Below, piece by piece: positions 17,699 through 26,427 of a stretch of DNA of 64,000 nucleotides. The stretch is from assembly GCA_964549275.1 (NCBI GenBank), contig CAZJUP010000009.1, positions 1 through 64,000 on the forward strand, read 5' to 3'. Under the pieces are notes generated by a model. The model did not search any database. It worked only from the letters and a program-made list of their open reading frames with translations, and was not told the DNA's origin. The position numbers and the translations under genes were made by a program. The DNA is from CAZJUP01 sp964549275 (lineage in GTDB: Bacteria > Fidelibacterota > Marinisomatia > Marinisomatales > TCS55). The stretch's first letter is position 1, and the number at the start of each line of letters is the position of its first letter.

Positions 17699-19018
17699 TT
17701 AAGGGATTAACCCTAATTGTCGATATTTTTTTGTATATTTTTCATAAAGGGATTTATGGCGGTCCCCCATATCTATTTTTTTACCTTGGATGTAACATTG
17801 AATAACCGTGGTTCGAATATCTAAAGGGTCCCCATCTGTTATAAAGAGGGTAGCGTCTTTTCCCTCTTCTAATGAACCAACATCTTTTTCCACTCCAAGG
17901 ATTTCGGCTACTGAAAGAGTAATGGCTCGAATGGCATCCTCTTTTGTCAGTCCAAATGCAGTAGCCATGGCCGCATGATAGGGGAGATTTCGCTGGTGAG
18001 GTGTTTCAAAAGCATTCCCTGACGCAGAAATACAGAATTGAATTCCGGCCTTTTTCAGGATTAAAGGTGTTTTATATGCTTGATCATAATCCTCAAATCT
18101 GCGTTGGGGCAGATCCAAAACACTTTCATAAATCACAGGAATTTTATAGTTCTTCAATAGGTCTGTCAGTCTCCAAGAATCTTTACCACCGATGATAACG
18201 ATGTTGATATCCTGGCGGATTGCCCAATGGACAGCCGCTTCAATTTGGCGAACTTCATTTGCATGAATGAATATAGGTTTTTCTCCAGTCACAAATGGAA
18301 TCATGCTCTCCAAGCGTAAATCCACACCCTGAAAATCAGTATCCATCTTGGGATTGGTCTGCCGTAACCGGGCATAAGCCCGTACAGTTCTAAAAAGTTC
18401 ATCGATTTCTTCAAGATTTTTTTGACGATCTTCTTTTTGCTTTTTGATTGGAGTTTTGGCGTTTGGACTCAGATTTAGTCCCATTTTCGGCCAATTCAAA
18501 TGCATCCCGGTGGGGTGCTTAAGGGTGGCATTTTCCCATGTCCAGCCATCCAGCATCATCAAGGAGGATTGTCCTGAAATTAAGCCTGATGATGGAGTAG
18601 CATTTGCCAGTAAAACACCGTTTGAACGGGTGATAGGAATTATTTCTGAGTCAGGGTTGTAACTAACATTGGCTCGAACATTGGGGTTTAGTTTTCCTTT
18701 TTCAGCATAATCAACAGTTGCTTTAACTGCGCCAATTTCCATGAGACCAATGGAAGTTACTGCAGCAATAAATCCGGGGTAAACATGCTTTCCGTTTAAA
18801 TGGATAATTTCAGTATCGGCCGGTGGGGAAATTGCCTCTCCAATTTTTATTATTTTCCCTTGGTAAAATAACAGATCTCCCTGTTCGATACTTCCATGGG
18901 ATACGGTATGAATTGTTCCATTTTTTAAAAGTACAGGGTTCGACTGGGGTGGGGCTGGAACTTGGTCAGAAGCCAGGGCAATGGACAGGAAGAAAATAAA
19001 TATTCGCAATACGTTCAT
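17699..19018 (-). CDS. Secreted amidohydrolase-like protein lacking HxH
   Basis: This 439-residue protein starts at MNVLRIFIFFLSIALAS, a signal peptide; a longer in-frame start was rejected because it would place residues before it. The amidohydrolase fold is clear at both ends: GTIHTVSHGSIEQGDLLFYQ and VGSLEEGKDATLFITDGDP. The HxH metal motif that should follow KHVYPGFIAA is absent (it reads VTSIGLME), and the Asp metal ligand region reads ISASGNAF. It therefore probably lost ordinary metallohydrolase activity or acts as a partner of the upstream 1002-residue protein, whose stop lies one base away. Imidazolonepropionase-like by homology. Confidence 0.78.
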   Translation of the reverse strand: MNVLRIFIFFLSIALASDQVPAPPQSNPVLLKNGTIHTVSHGSIEQGDLLFYQGKIIKIGEAISPPADTEIIHLNGKHVYPGFIAAVTSIGLMEIGAVKATVDYAEKGKLNPNVRANVSYNPDSEIIPITRSNGVLLANATPSSGLISGQSSLMMLDGWTWENATLKHPTGMHLNWPKMGLNLSPNAKTPIKKQKEDRQKNLEEIDELFRTVRAYARLRQTNPKMDTDFQGVDLRLESMIPFVTGEKPIFIHANEVRQIEAAVHWAIRQDINIVIIGGKDSWRLTDLLKNYKIPVIYESVLDLPQRRFEDYDQAYKTPLILKKAGIQFCISASGNAFETPHQRNLPYHAAMATAFGLTKEDAIRAITLSVAEILGVEKDVGSLEEGKDATLFITDGDPLDIRTTVIQCYIQGKKIDMGDRHKSLYEKYTKKYRQLGLIP

Positions 19019-19019
19019 T

Positions 19020-22000
19020 TTAATTTCCCCGTTTTTGGATAAACGATTCAGATAAAGAACAAGAATGGTATTTCTGACCCAGACTTCCATTTGGTTGAAG
19101 AGGCTCTCCGCTTTTTTCTGTTGAACTGAGTATCTTTTGAATCAGATCATTTCTCAATTTCTCATCTCGCTGTCGGTAATACTTATCTTGTTCCAGAGAA
19201 AAATATTGGATGCCCTCAATCCAGGTCTGTTCACATTTCGAAAAAGTTGAAAGGGGATGACCGCTCCAAATGACAAAATCAGCATCTTTACCCGGTTCAA
19301 GAGACCCAACCCAATCATTTATTTTTAACTGCTTTGCAGGATTAATTGTGACTAAATGCAGAGCCTCTTCCTCGCTTAGACCGCCATATTTTACAGCTTT
19401 TGCGGCTTCAAGATTCATTCGTCTAGCCAATTCATCACTGTCTGAATTAAATGAAACATTTACACCAACTTCTGTCATAAGAGCACCATTAAAAGGGATA
19501 GCATCAATTACTTCATATTTATAGGCCCACCAATCAGAAAATGTTGATGCACCGGCGCCATGCTCCAAAAGACGTTCTGCAACTTTATACCCTTCAAGAA
19601 CATGTTGGAACGTTCCAATGGTAAAGCCAAAATCTTCAGCGATTCGTGTGAGCATAAGAATTTCATCTTGCCTGTAGGAATGGCAATGTATGAGTCGTTT
19701 CCCCTCTAAAATCTCTACTAGTGCCTCTAATTCCAAATCGTGTCTCGGAGGAATTTTAGTTTTTTGTCTCTGGCTATTTTTATGATAGACGTTCCATGTT
19801 TTTTTGTATTCGACTGCTGCCTGAAATGCGTCTCGGATGATTTGTTCGACCCCCATTCGTGTTTTAGGGTATCGATTAGTGGGGTCATTCCAATTGGATC
19901 GTTTTACATTTTCGCCCAAAGCAAATTTGATACCTTGTGGAGCTCTTTTAAAAATGAGGTTCTCGGGTTCCCGTTTTCCCCATCGCAATTTTAACACTGC
20001 ATTTTGTCCACCGATAGGGTTGGCAGATCCATGAAGCAAATTAATTGTAGTAAGTCCCCCGGCCAACGCCCGATACATGGCAATATCATCCGGCTCCACT
20101 ACGTCCTGCATTCGGACTTCTGAAGTAACGCTTTGAAATCCTTCATTAATGGATGCAGCAGCCATATGGCTATGGGCATCCAGCAACCCGGGTGTGATGT
20201 GCTTTCCTCTTCCCTCAATAAATAGGGCGCCTCCTTTGGGCATGGAAATATTACGTGCAATTTTTTTTATTCGGCCGTTTTCAATCAACAAATCCCAATT
20301 CTTAAGGATTCCTTTATGGCCACATGTCCAAATCGTGGCATCATTAACCAGAACGCGTTTAGGATTGGGGAGCGGTGCATCCCAGCCAAAGGCACCTTCA
20401 GGATAAGTCAAACTTAGAATACTTTGATTTTCTATTCTTTTAGTTGGCTCTTTTCTTTTGATGTCTGAAGAATCCTTTTGCGCAGTCCAAATTTGTTCAT
20501 TTCCATCAGGATAAACCATGATTCCTCTGGCTGAAGAATCTGTCATTGTGCCTGAAAACCGTACAAAACCTTTTTGAAATAGGGAATCGGACCTAACAAC
20601 CCAATAAATTCTATCCTGTTCCAGATGAATTGAATCAATAGGTACAGCAATACTGTCTTGTTTGAGCTCACCGGAAAACCTACTTTGCTTCTTTCGAATG
20701 GAAAGATTCCAAAACGTATTGGTTTCATTTAAAGTCCATGAGCCCACAGGATTAATGTTTGGAATAGGATTTATTTTTATTTCATTTCCGTTTATCCAAA
20801 CGGATTGAATGGTGGAATTTTTTTCAAAATAGTTCCCATCCACAACGGTGAGGTTTGCAATAAATCCCGGCGATATTTTACCCAGCCTGTCGAATTCTCC
20901 GAATTTTTCTGCAGGAGTAGTGGTCAAGGCAGCCAGTGCATCCTTTTCGCTTAACCCTCTTTCGACTGCCCGTGCCAGGTAACTTTGAAAGCGAGATTTA
21001 TCTTTTAAGTCCGAAGCAGTAAGCGAAAAGGAGATTCCAGCTTGAACTAATTGGTGGGGATTGTCCGGTGCCATATCCCAATGTTTTAGTTGTTCGGTTG
21101 AATACTGAAGGGCTTCGTGAGGGTGCTCCACATTTGGTTTACCTGGAAAGTTAATTGGTAAAATGATGAAAGGATTGGCTTTTGCTATTTCCTTGAGTCT
21201 GCGATATTCCTTTCCGTTTCCTTTCACCCAAAAATTTAAACCGAATTCTAACGAAATAGACTTTGCCCGGAGATTAAAAATATCATTGGTTGTTCGAAAT
21301 ACTATCGGGTAGTTCTTTTCCATAAATATCGATAGAATTTCTAATGATATGTTTTGAACAATGGGTTCATTCTTTTGAGGATATTTTTTCAAAATCTCCA
21401 TAGAACTCCCGTACCATGTTGCGTCATAAAATCCTTGGCGGATAAATGCAATAGTTCCCAAAAGTGAAGTGGGATACTCCTTACTGCTCCACCCTCCAGA
21501 TCGAAAAGCAATACTCTGTGCAATCGATGGCTGAAGAATGAGAGGAGTATTTTCGAGTTGAATTAATGCGGATTGGCCTTCAAATATTCCACCCTTAGGA
21601 ACAATATGGGCTGTTGTAAACCCTGCTTTGCGTAAGGTATTTATCTCCTCCTTTTTCGGCTTAAATATGTCCACAACCTTTACACGGGCTCTCATGTTCG
21701 AATTCCAATGTTTCCGAAGTGAACTGTCTTTTTGGGTTGTGTGGACATCCAGCCAGCTATCGATGAATCCTGCATAGACATGAGCCCCGTTCAGGTCAAT
21801 AACCGTTCCACCATCGGGTATAGATACCGACTCACCTGCCTCCTCAATAATTCCATTTCTAATTATAATCGTCCCGTCGGGAATCTGAACCTCTGGTGAA
21901 ATATGAAGATGGCCATGGATAAGAACCCAGGTTCTTGGAGGATGGGCATGCAGGTCTTTCGGTGGTTTGATTTGCCCGGTAAGTGTAGCAACAATGATTA

Positions 22001-22028
22001 TAACCGTTGTTAGATATTTCTTTGTCAT
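19020..22028 (-). CDS. Secreted tandem amidohydrolase (two domains)
   Basis: This 1002-residue protein has a signal peptide (TTVIIIVATLTGQ) and two amidohydrolase domains separated by a beta-rich linker around residues 425-520. The second domain is complete: LLDAHSHMAAAS supplies HxH, IHCHSYRQDE and TFQHVLEG supply further His ligands, and VSFNSDSDELARR supplies the Asp. The first domain reads VYAGFIDSWLDVHTTQ where HxH should be, so it looks non-catalytic. Such degenerate-plus-active proteins are common in Bacteroidetes genomes, substrate unknown. The start codon abuts the stop of the LOG-family gene with no gap, and the next amidohydrolase follows after one base, so three genes form one operon. 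Confidence 0.83.
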   Translation of the reverse strand: MTKKYLTTVIIIVATLTGQIKPPKDLHAHPPRTWVLIHGHLHISPEVQIPDGTIIIRNGIIEEAGESVSIPDGGTVIDLNGAHVYAGFIDSWLDVHTTQKDSSLRKHWNSNMRARVKVVDIFKPKKEEINTLRKAGFTTAHIVPKGGIFEGQSALIQLENTPLILQPSIAQSIAFRSGGWSSKEYPTSLLGTIAFIRQGFYDATWYGSSMEILKKYPQKNEPIVQNISLEILSIFMEKNYPIVFRTTNDIFNLRAKSISLEFGLNFWVKGNGKEYRRLKEIAKANPFIILPINFPGKPNVEHPHEALQYSTEQLKHWDMAPDNPHQLVQAGISFSLTASDLKDKSRFQSYLARAVERGLSEKDALAALTTTPAEKFGEFDRLGKISPGFIANLTVVDGNYFEKNSTIQSVWINGNEIKINPIPNINPVGSWTLNETNTFWNLSIRKKQSRFSGELKQDSIAVPIDSIHLEQDRIYWVVRSDSLFQKGFVRFSGTMTDSSARGIMVYPDGNEQIWTAQKDSSDIKRKEPTKRIENQSILSLTYPEGAFGWDAPLPNPKRVLVNDATIWTCGHKGILKNWDLLIENGRIKKIARNISMPKGGALFIEGRGKHITPGLLDAHSHMAAASINEGFQSVTSEVRMQDVVEPDDIAMYRALAGGLTTINLLHGSANPIGGQNAVLKLRWGKREPENLIFKRAPQGIKFALGENVKRSNWNDPTNRYPKTRMGVEQIIRDAFQAAVEYKKTWNVYHKNSQRQKTKIPPRHDLELEALVEILEGKRLIHCHSYRQDEILMLTRIAEDFGFTIGTFQHVLEGYKVAERLLEHGAGASTFSDWWAYKYEVIDAIPFNGALMTEVGVNVSFNSDSDELARRMNLEAAKAVKYGGLSEEEALHLVTINPAKQLKINDWVGSLEPGKDADFVIWSGHPLSTFSKCEQTWIEGIQYFSLEQDKYYRQRDEKLRNDLIQKILSSTEKSGEPLQPNGSLGQKYHSCSLSESFIQKRGN

Positions 22029-22838
22029 TTAAAAATTTGGTCCTTTTAAATGGATTTTTGTTACATGTTTAATCAAATAATTATACGCATCGTTTACTGT
22101 ATCAGAAAAATGAAATAGAGATAAGTCTTCCTCAGAAATTACACCGGATTCGACAAGATAATCCCAATTGACAACCTGTTTCCAAAAGTGGCTGTCGAAG
22201 AGAACTATAGGAATCTGCTTTCGCAATTTTTTTGTTTGTATGAGAGTAAGGACTTCCATCACTTCATCAAGTGTACCAAACCCACCGGGCCAAACAACCA
22301 TAGCTTTAGCCAGGTAAAGGAACCAAAATTTGCGCATAAAAAAGTAATGAAAGTTGATTTCCAAATCATCAGAGATCCATTCATTCCCTGATTGTTCAAA
22401 CGGAAGAGTGATGGATAATCCTACCGCAAGACCTTTGGCTTCCGTAGCACCGCGGTTGGCCGCTTCCATTATTCCGGGCCCCCCTCCTGAGGTGACAATA
22501 AATCGTTTTTTCTTATGTTTGAGTTTTTTGCTCCATTTTGTCATTTTGTAGGATAATTCACGGGCCGCTTCATAGTAGTGGCTCATTTTTAGGTCTGTTT
22601 TTAACTTTTCTAGTTCTCTCTTAGATAATTTCTTGGGAGCATTCTCCAAGGTAGCCTTGGCATCTTTCTCGGATTTCAAACGTGCGGAACCAAAAAAAAC
22701 AATGGTATCTTGAATTTTATTGCGTTTGAATCGTTGTAATGGACCATAATATTCAGACAATAACCTAACGGATCGTCCTTCCGGACTGCCTAAAAAATCT
22801 TTATTATAATAGAAACGATCGTCTTTCTTTTTAATCAT
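22029..22838 (-). CDS. LOG-family (TIGR00730) nucleotide-monophosphate hydrolase-like protein
   Basis: This 269-residue protein has the Rossmann-like LOG fold. SGGGPGIMEAANRGA near residue 115 and PGGFGTLDEVMEVLT near residue 188 are the family phosphate-binding motifs; the common annotation as lysine decarboxylase is a historical error. LOG proteins release cytokinin bases from their ribotides or hydrolyse nucleotide monophosphates such as AMP (PpnN). This is the first gene of the amidohydrolase operon, but a functional link is not evident. Confidence 0.85.
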   Translation of the reverse strand: MIKKKDDRFYYNKDFLGSPEGRSVRLLSEYYGPLQRFKRNKIQDTIVFFGSARLKSEKDAKATLENAPKKLSKRELEKLKTDLKMSHYYEAARELSYKMTKWSKKLKHKKKRFIVTSGGGPGIMEAANRGATEAKGLAVGLSITLPFEQSGNEWISDDLEINFHYFFMRKFWFLYLAKAMVVWPGGFGTLDEVMEVLTLIQTKKLRKQIPIVLFDSHFWKQVVNWDYLVESGVISEEDLSLFHFSDTVNDAYNYLIKHVTKIHLKGPNF

Positions 22839-23025
22839 TTTCTTACACTCCTAGTGTTTTTTTATTCTTTTTTTCTTTTTGTCGGCGAAGAAATTAGGGT
22901 AGATAATCCTCAAAAACGTGTTAGAATATTTCTTAATTTTATGACTGGATTCTTTTCAGGATAACTGACAACCAAAGTACATTTTATATTGTCAAAGAAT
23001 TCAAACACATAAGGAAAAAATAATT

Positions 23026-23625
23026 ATGAAAAAATACCCCGCATCTTTAACCATTGATTACCCTGAAAATGCAAACAGATTAACGGTATTCTTTCGGATA
23101 ATTCTTGCGATACCGATATCAATAATTCTGGGACTTTTAGCTTCTAATGGCTATGATCCTGAACAAAATTATTGGATAGGTATTTTGGTTATACCTACTT
23201 TATTAATGATTGTTTTTCGAAAAAAGTATCCACGTTGGTGGTTTGATTGGAATTTGGCCTTAACCAAATTTGCATTACGCGTTTGGTCTTATTTGTTGTT
23301 GTTGCGTCATGAATATCCTTCAACTGATGAAGAACAGGCTGTTCATGTTCATATTGAATACCCGAATGTTGAAAAAGATCTAAACCAATGGATGCCATTA
23401 ATTAAATGGTTGTTAGTTCTCCCTCATATCATTGTGCTATGTTTAATCATGATTGGAGTTGTATTGTGTACAATTATGGTTTGGGTTATTATTTTGTTTA
23501 CAGGGAAATATCCAAGGGGCATTTTTAATTTTGTAGTAGGTGCATTGAGATGGGGTCTGAGAGTAGAGGCTTATGCAATTTTATTAACTACTGATCAATA
23601 TCCTCCTTTTCGGTTAAGTGAATGA
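23026..23625 (+). CDS. DUF4389-like membrane protein
   Basis: This 199-residue protein has about four membrane segments in two similar halves. Each half contains a Y-P-x-x-W/F-x-F repeat: KYPRWWFDWNLALTKFALRVWSYLLLL and KYPRGIFNFVVGALRWGLRVEAYAILL, a pattern I associate with DUF4389. Function unknown. It overlaps the next small gene as ATGA. The 187 bases upstream, divergent to the LOG operon, contain T-rich runs but no motif I can name. Confidence 0.7.
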   Translation: MKKYPASLTIDYPENANRLTVFFRIILAIPISIILGLLASNGYDPEQNYWIGILVIPTLLMIVFRKKYPRWWFDWNLALTKFALRVWSYLLLLRHEYPSTDEEQAVHVHIEYPNVEKDLNQWMPLIKWLLVLPHIIVLCLIMIGVVLCTIMVWVIILFTGKYPRGIFNFVVGALRWGLRVEAYAILLTTDQYPPFRLSE

Positions 23626-23804
23626 ATAGTCGCTTAATTGGGATCGATGTGGCGCTGGGTGTAAGTTTTGGTATTACGGTTGGGTCTATTATTGGTGCCA
23701 TAACCAGGGATATTGCATTTTGGGTTTCTATGGGCGTGGTCTTTGGTCCAATATTTGGGATTGTAGTTGCGGTCATTTTTGGGGATATGAATAATATAGA
23801 TTAA
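23622..23804 (+). CDS. Small two-helix membrane protein
   Basis: This 60-residue protein is almost entirely two glycine-rich hydrophobic helices (VALGVSFGITVGSIIGAI and FWVSMGVVFGPIFGIVVAVI). Its ATG overlaps the stop of the DUF4389-like gene as ATGA, and a similar A/G-rich spacing leads into the next gene, so it is likely co-translated. No family is recognised; a helper of the preceding membrane protein is a guess. Confidence 0.55.
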   Translation: MNSRLIGIDVALGVSFGITVGSIIGAITRDIAFWVSMGVVFGPIFGIVVAVIFGDMNNID

Positions 23805-23818
23805 GAAATGGAATTGAA

Positions 23819-24016
23819 ATGAAAGTAAAATTATTCTTAAATAACGGTAAACTATTTGGGAAGTCTGATTTAGTTGAAAAATTCAGTAAAGAAATTAATA
23901 CTTGGTTAGAAAATCATCCCGAGTTAAAAGTGATTGATATAAAGCAATCTTCCTGTGGTGGGAGTATGGAACCCGGGCAACATCTTATTTCTGTTTGGTA
24001 TGAGTCTGAATCATAA
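23819..24016 (+). CDS. Small conserved hypothetical protein
   Basis: This 65-residue soluble protein has a beta-alpha-beta-beta pattern: MKVKLFLNN, a Lys/Glu-rich helix, KVIDIKQSSCGGSM and HLISVWYES. The invariant-looking CGGS turn might be functional. A GGAATTG ribosome site precedes the ATG. It follows the small membrane protein by 14 bases. I do not recognise the family, though this size and pattern recur in bacterial genomes as uncharacterised proteins. Confidence 0.5.
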   Translation: MKVKLFLNNGKLFGKSDLVEKFSKEINTWLENHPELKVIDIKQSSCGGSMEPGQHLISVWYESES

Positions 24017-24101
24017 AACGCAAACCGTAAAAATGGGTAAAAACGAGATGAGAGTAACTATGAGGAGAGGTTGAACCCCTAATTACAAAGTCGTATTTTA
24101 T

Positions 24102-24440
24102 ATGACAATGAACCGACAATTAATTTTCTTTATCCTTTTTTGGGCGTGTGTTCCGCCACCACCAGATCCCTTTATCCCGCCACCGACAAGACAGATAACG
24201 GATAGTCCGAATTCACTCACTGAAGGTCTGTTGACTGAATATGATATTTGGGAATTTCTAAAGGATAGTCCGAACGAAGCAAATGTCATAAGTACATTGG
24301 GGTTGCCTGATTCTGTTTGGGTCAGTGATGAACAAGCATATTATATTCTCTATTATTATCGTGCGCATTTAAAGGATTACAATTCAATTGAACTCAACAA
24401 ACAAGAACGGAAAGTAACTGGTTATGAATGGGATGAATAA
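24102..24440 (+). CDS. Putative proline-rich lipoprotein
   Basis: This 112-residue protein starts with MTMNRQLIFFILFWAC, a short lipoprotein signal whose Cys is followed by PPPPDPFIPPP. The mature part contains FLKDSPNEANVISTLGLPDSVWVSD then YYILYYYRAHLKDYN, similar in shape to small SmpA/BamE-like outer-membrane lipoproteins (a helix pair followed by strands). The stop overlaps the start of the dipeptidase gene by 17 bases. Localisation and the BamE resemblance are inferred. Confidence 0.5.
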   Translation: MTMNRQLIFFILFWACVPPPPDPFIPPPTRQITDSPNSLTEGLLTEYDIWEFLKDSPNEANVISTLGLPDSVWVSDEQAYYILYYYRAHLKDYNSIELNKQERKVTGYEWDE

Positions 24441-25641
24441 AATACAGATAGCGATCATTTTCGGCTTTTTTCTTGCCGGGTGCAGTTCAACAATTCCCTC
24501 TGAAGATGATGCTTTGAAACAAAAAGCAGGAGACTTGGCTCAAAAGTATATTATTGTGGATGGCCATGTTGATCTTCCCTGGCGCCTTACTCATGGGATG
24601 GAAAATGTTTCCGGTCGTACAGAAAAAGGAGATTTTGATTACATTCGAGCAAAGGAGGGAGGTCTTGATGCCCCCTTTATGTCTATATATATTCCTTCCT
24701 CATATCAGAAGGCCGGTGGAGCAAAAGCAAAAGCGGATTCCTTGATTGATCTCGTGGAAGGATTAAGTAAAAGTTATCCCGATAAATATGAAGTCGCACT
24801 GTCTCCAAATGATATAGAAAGAATAAAATCCAGCGGCAAAATTGCTTTGCCCATGGGTATGGAAAACGGCGCTCCGATAGAAAGTGATTTGTCAAATTTG
24901 GACTATTTTTATCATCGGGGAATTAGATATATAACTCTGACACATGCTAAGGATAATGAAATTTGTGATTCTTCTTATGATACAACAAGAACGTGGAAGG
25001 GGTTGAGTCCCTTTGGCGTAGAAGTGGTAAAAAAGATGAATCAGATTGGAATTATGGTGGATATTTCTCATGTATCTGATCATACATTTTATCAGGTGAT
25101 GGAATTGACCCGTGTACCGGTTATTGCATCACACTCCTCCTGCAGGAAATTTACTCCTGGATTTGAAAGGAATATGTCCGATGATATGATAAAAAAACTT
25201 GGAGAAAACGGAGGAGTGATCATGATAAATTATGGTTCAACATTTTTAAGAGCTGCTTCAGCGAAAAAATCGGATGACAATTGGGAAAAAATCAAAACCT
25301 ATGCAAAAGAGAATGGATTAAAACGGGGCGACAAAAAATATGAGGAGTATTACCAAAAGGTTGTTCAAGAAAATCCCCATTATGCTGACGTTTCTGATGT
25401 AGCCGATCATATTGATCATGTGGTAAGTTTAATTGGGACTGACCATGTAGGACTGGGGTCGGATTTTGACGGTGTAGGTGACAGCTTACCGCATAACCTA
25501 AAAGATGCGTCTCATTTACCAAATTTGATTTATCATTTGCTGAAACGGGGGTATTCTAATGAAGACATTCGGAAAATCTGTTATGGAAATATATTTCGGG
25601 TTTGGAAAATAGTGGAATCAGCAGCAAAAAAATCTTCCTGA
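24424..25641 (+). CDS. Membrane dipeptidase (M19), lipoprotein
   Basis: This 405-residue M19 renal-dipeptidase homologue hydrolyses dipeptides, including L,D-type, using a binuclear zinc site. The first ligands are in IVDGHVDLPWR (HxD near residue 41), the bridging Glu in LPMGMENGAPI, a His in VDISHVSDHTFYQV and another in IASHSSCRKF, and the final Asp region GLGSDFDGVG is intact. The N-terminus carries a lipobox (FFLAGC), so it is probably attached to a membrane facing the periplasm. It is a complete gene; substrate may be peptidoglycan or nutrient dipeptides. Confidence 0.88.
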   Translation: MNGMNKIQIAIIFGFFLAGCSSTIPSEDDALKQKAGDLAQKYIIVDGHVDLPWRLTHGMENVSGRTEKGDFDYIRAKEGGLDAPFMSIYIPSSYQKAGGAKAKADSLIDLVEGLSKSYPDKYEVALSPNDIERIKSSGKIALPMGMENGAPIESDLSNLDYFYHRGIRYITLTHAKDNEICDSSYDTTRTWKGLSPFGVEVVKKMNQIGIMVDISHVSDHTFYQVMELTRVPVIASHSSCRKFTPGFERNMSDDMIKKLGENGGVIMINYGSTFLRAASAKKSDDNWEKIKTYAKENGLKRGDKKYEEYYQKVVQENPHYADVSDVADHIDHVVSLIGTDHVGLGSDFDGVGDSLPHNLKDASHLPNLIYHLLKRGYSNEDIRKICYGNIFRVWKIVESAAKKSS

Positions 25642-25720
25642 TGGGCTAGAATTCTTAGCAAATTTGTAAAAATCTTCTATGGACATAGCTCTTTTCAACC
25701 CATAATTTATCTTCCTAATC

Positions 25721-26389
25721 ATGGCCTCGGAATTCATATTAGCCCCTTCTATATTATCCGCTGATTTTGCAAATTTAGGTTTGGCGCTTGATTATTGTGA
25801 TAATGGAGGCGCCGATTGGATCCATGTGGATGTGATGGATAACCAATTTGTTCCGAATTTGACTATTGGGCCACCTGTTGTAAAAGCATTAAGGCCATTG
25901 ACCCAAAAATATCTAGATATACATTTAATGGTGATTGATCCGGAAAAGCTGGTTGAGTCGTTCGCCCGAGCAGGTGCGGACGGAATTACGTTCCATATAG
26001 AAGCAACAGATTCTCCTGAAAAGGTTATTCAAAGCATTAAAAAAACTGGGAAGAATGTTGGGATTTCATTAAAACCGGATACACCAATCAGCACCATAAA
26101 TCCTTACTTAGGCCAAACCGATCTGGTTTTGGTTATGAGCGTAGAACCAGGATTTGGTGGGCAGGGATATCTTGACGGTTCTACGGAAAAAATTGCTGAA
26201 TTAAAACAGATAATTCACAGTAAAGGATTGCAGAATAAAGTAAAAGTGGAAGTGGATGGTGGTATCAAATTAAATAATGCTAAAATCGTGTTGGATGCTG
26301 GTGCAGATGTTTTGGTAGCCGGGTCTGCTATATTCGGTACTGACAATCCATCAAAAACAATGGAAATGTTTAAGCAAATACAGATTTAA
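25721..26389 (+). CDS. rpe: Ribulose-phosphate 3-epimerase
   Basis: This 222-residue TIM-barrel enzyme interconverts ribulose-5-phosphate and xylulose-5-phosphate. It shows APSILSADFANL at the N-terminus (catalytic Asp), WIHVDVMDNQFVPNLTIGP with the metal-binding His and Asp, LDIHLMV, the phosphate-loop VEPGFGGQGYLDG, and VEVDGGIKLNNA. All key residues are present. It begins the pentose-phosphate group with tkt and rpiB on the same strand, with short gaps, so all three are probably co-transcribed. Confidence 0.95.
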   Translation: MASEFILAPSILSADFANLGLALDYCDNGGADWIHVDVMDNQFVPNLTIGPPVVKALRPLTQKYLDIHLMVIDPEKLVESFARAGADGITFHIEATDSPEKVIQSIKKTGKNVGISLKPDTPISTINPYLGQTDLVLVMSVEPGFGGQGYLDGSTEKIAELKQIIHSKGLQNKVKVEVDGGIKLNNAKIVLDAGADVLVAGSAIFGTDNPSKTMEMFKQIQI

Positions 26390-26427
26390 TACGAATAATT
26401 TGTAAAAAATATAATGGATGAATCATA

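Noticed and set aside
23819..24016. Iron-sulfur or selenium-related role for the CGGS protein
   Set aside because: One Cys and no partner gene give no support; left as hypothetical.
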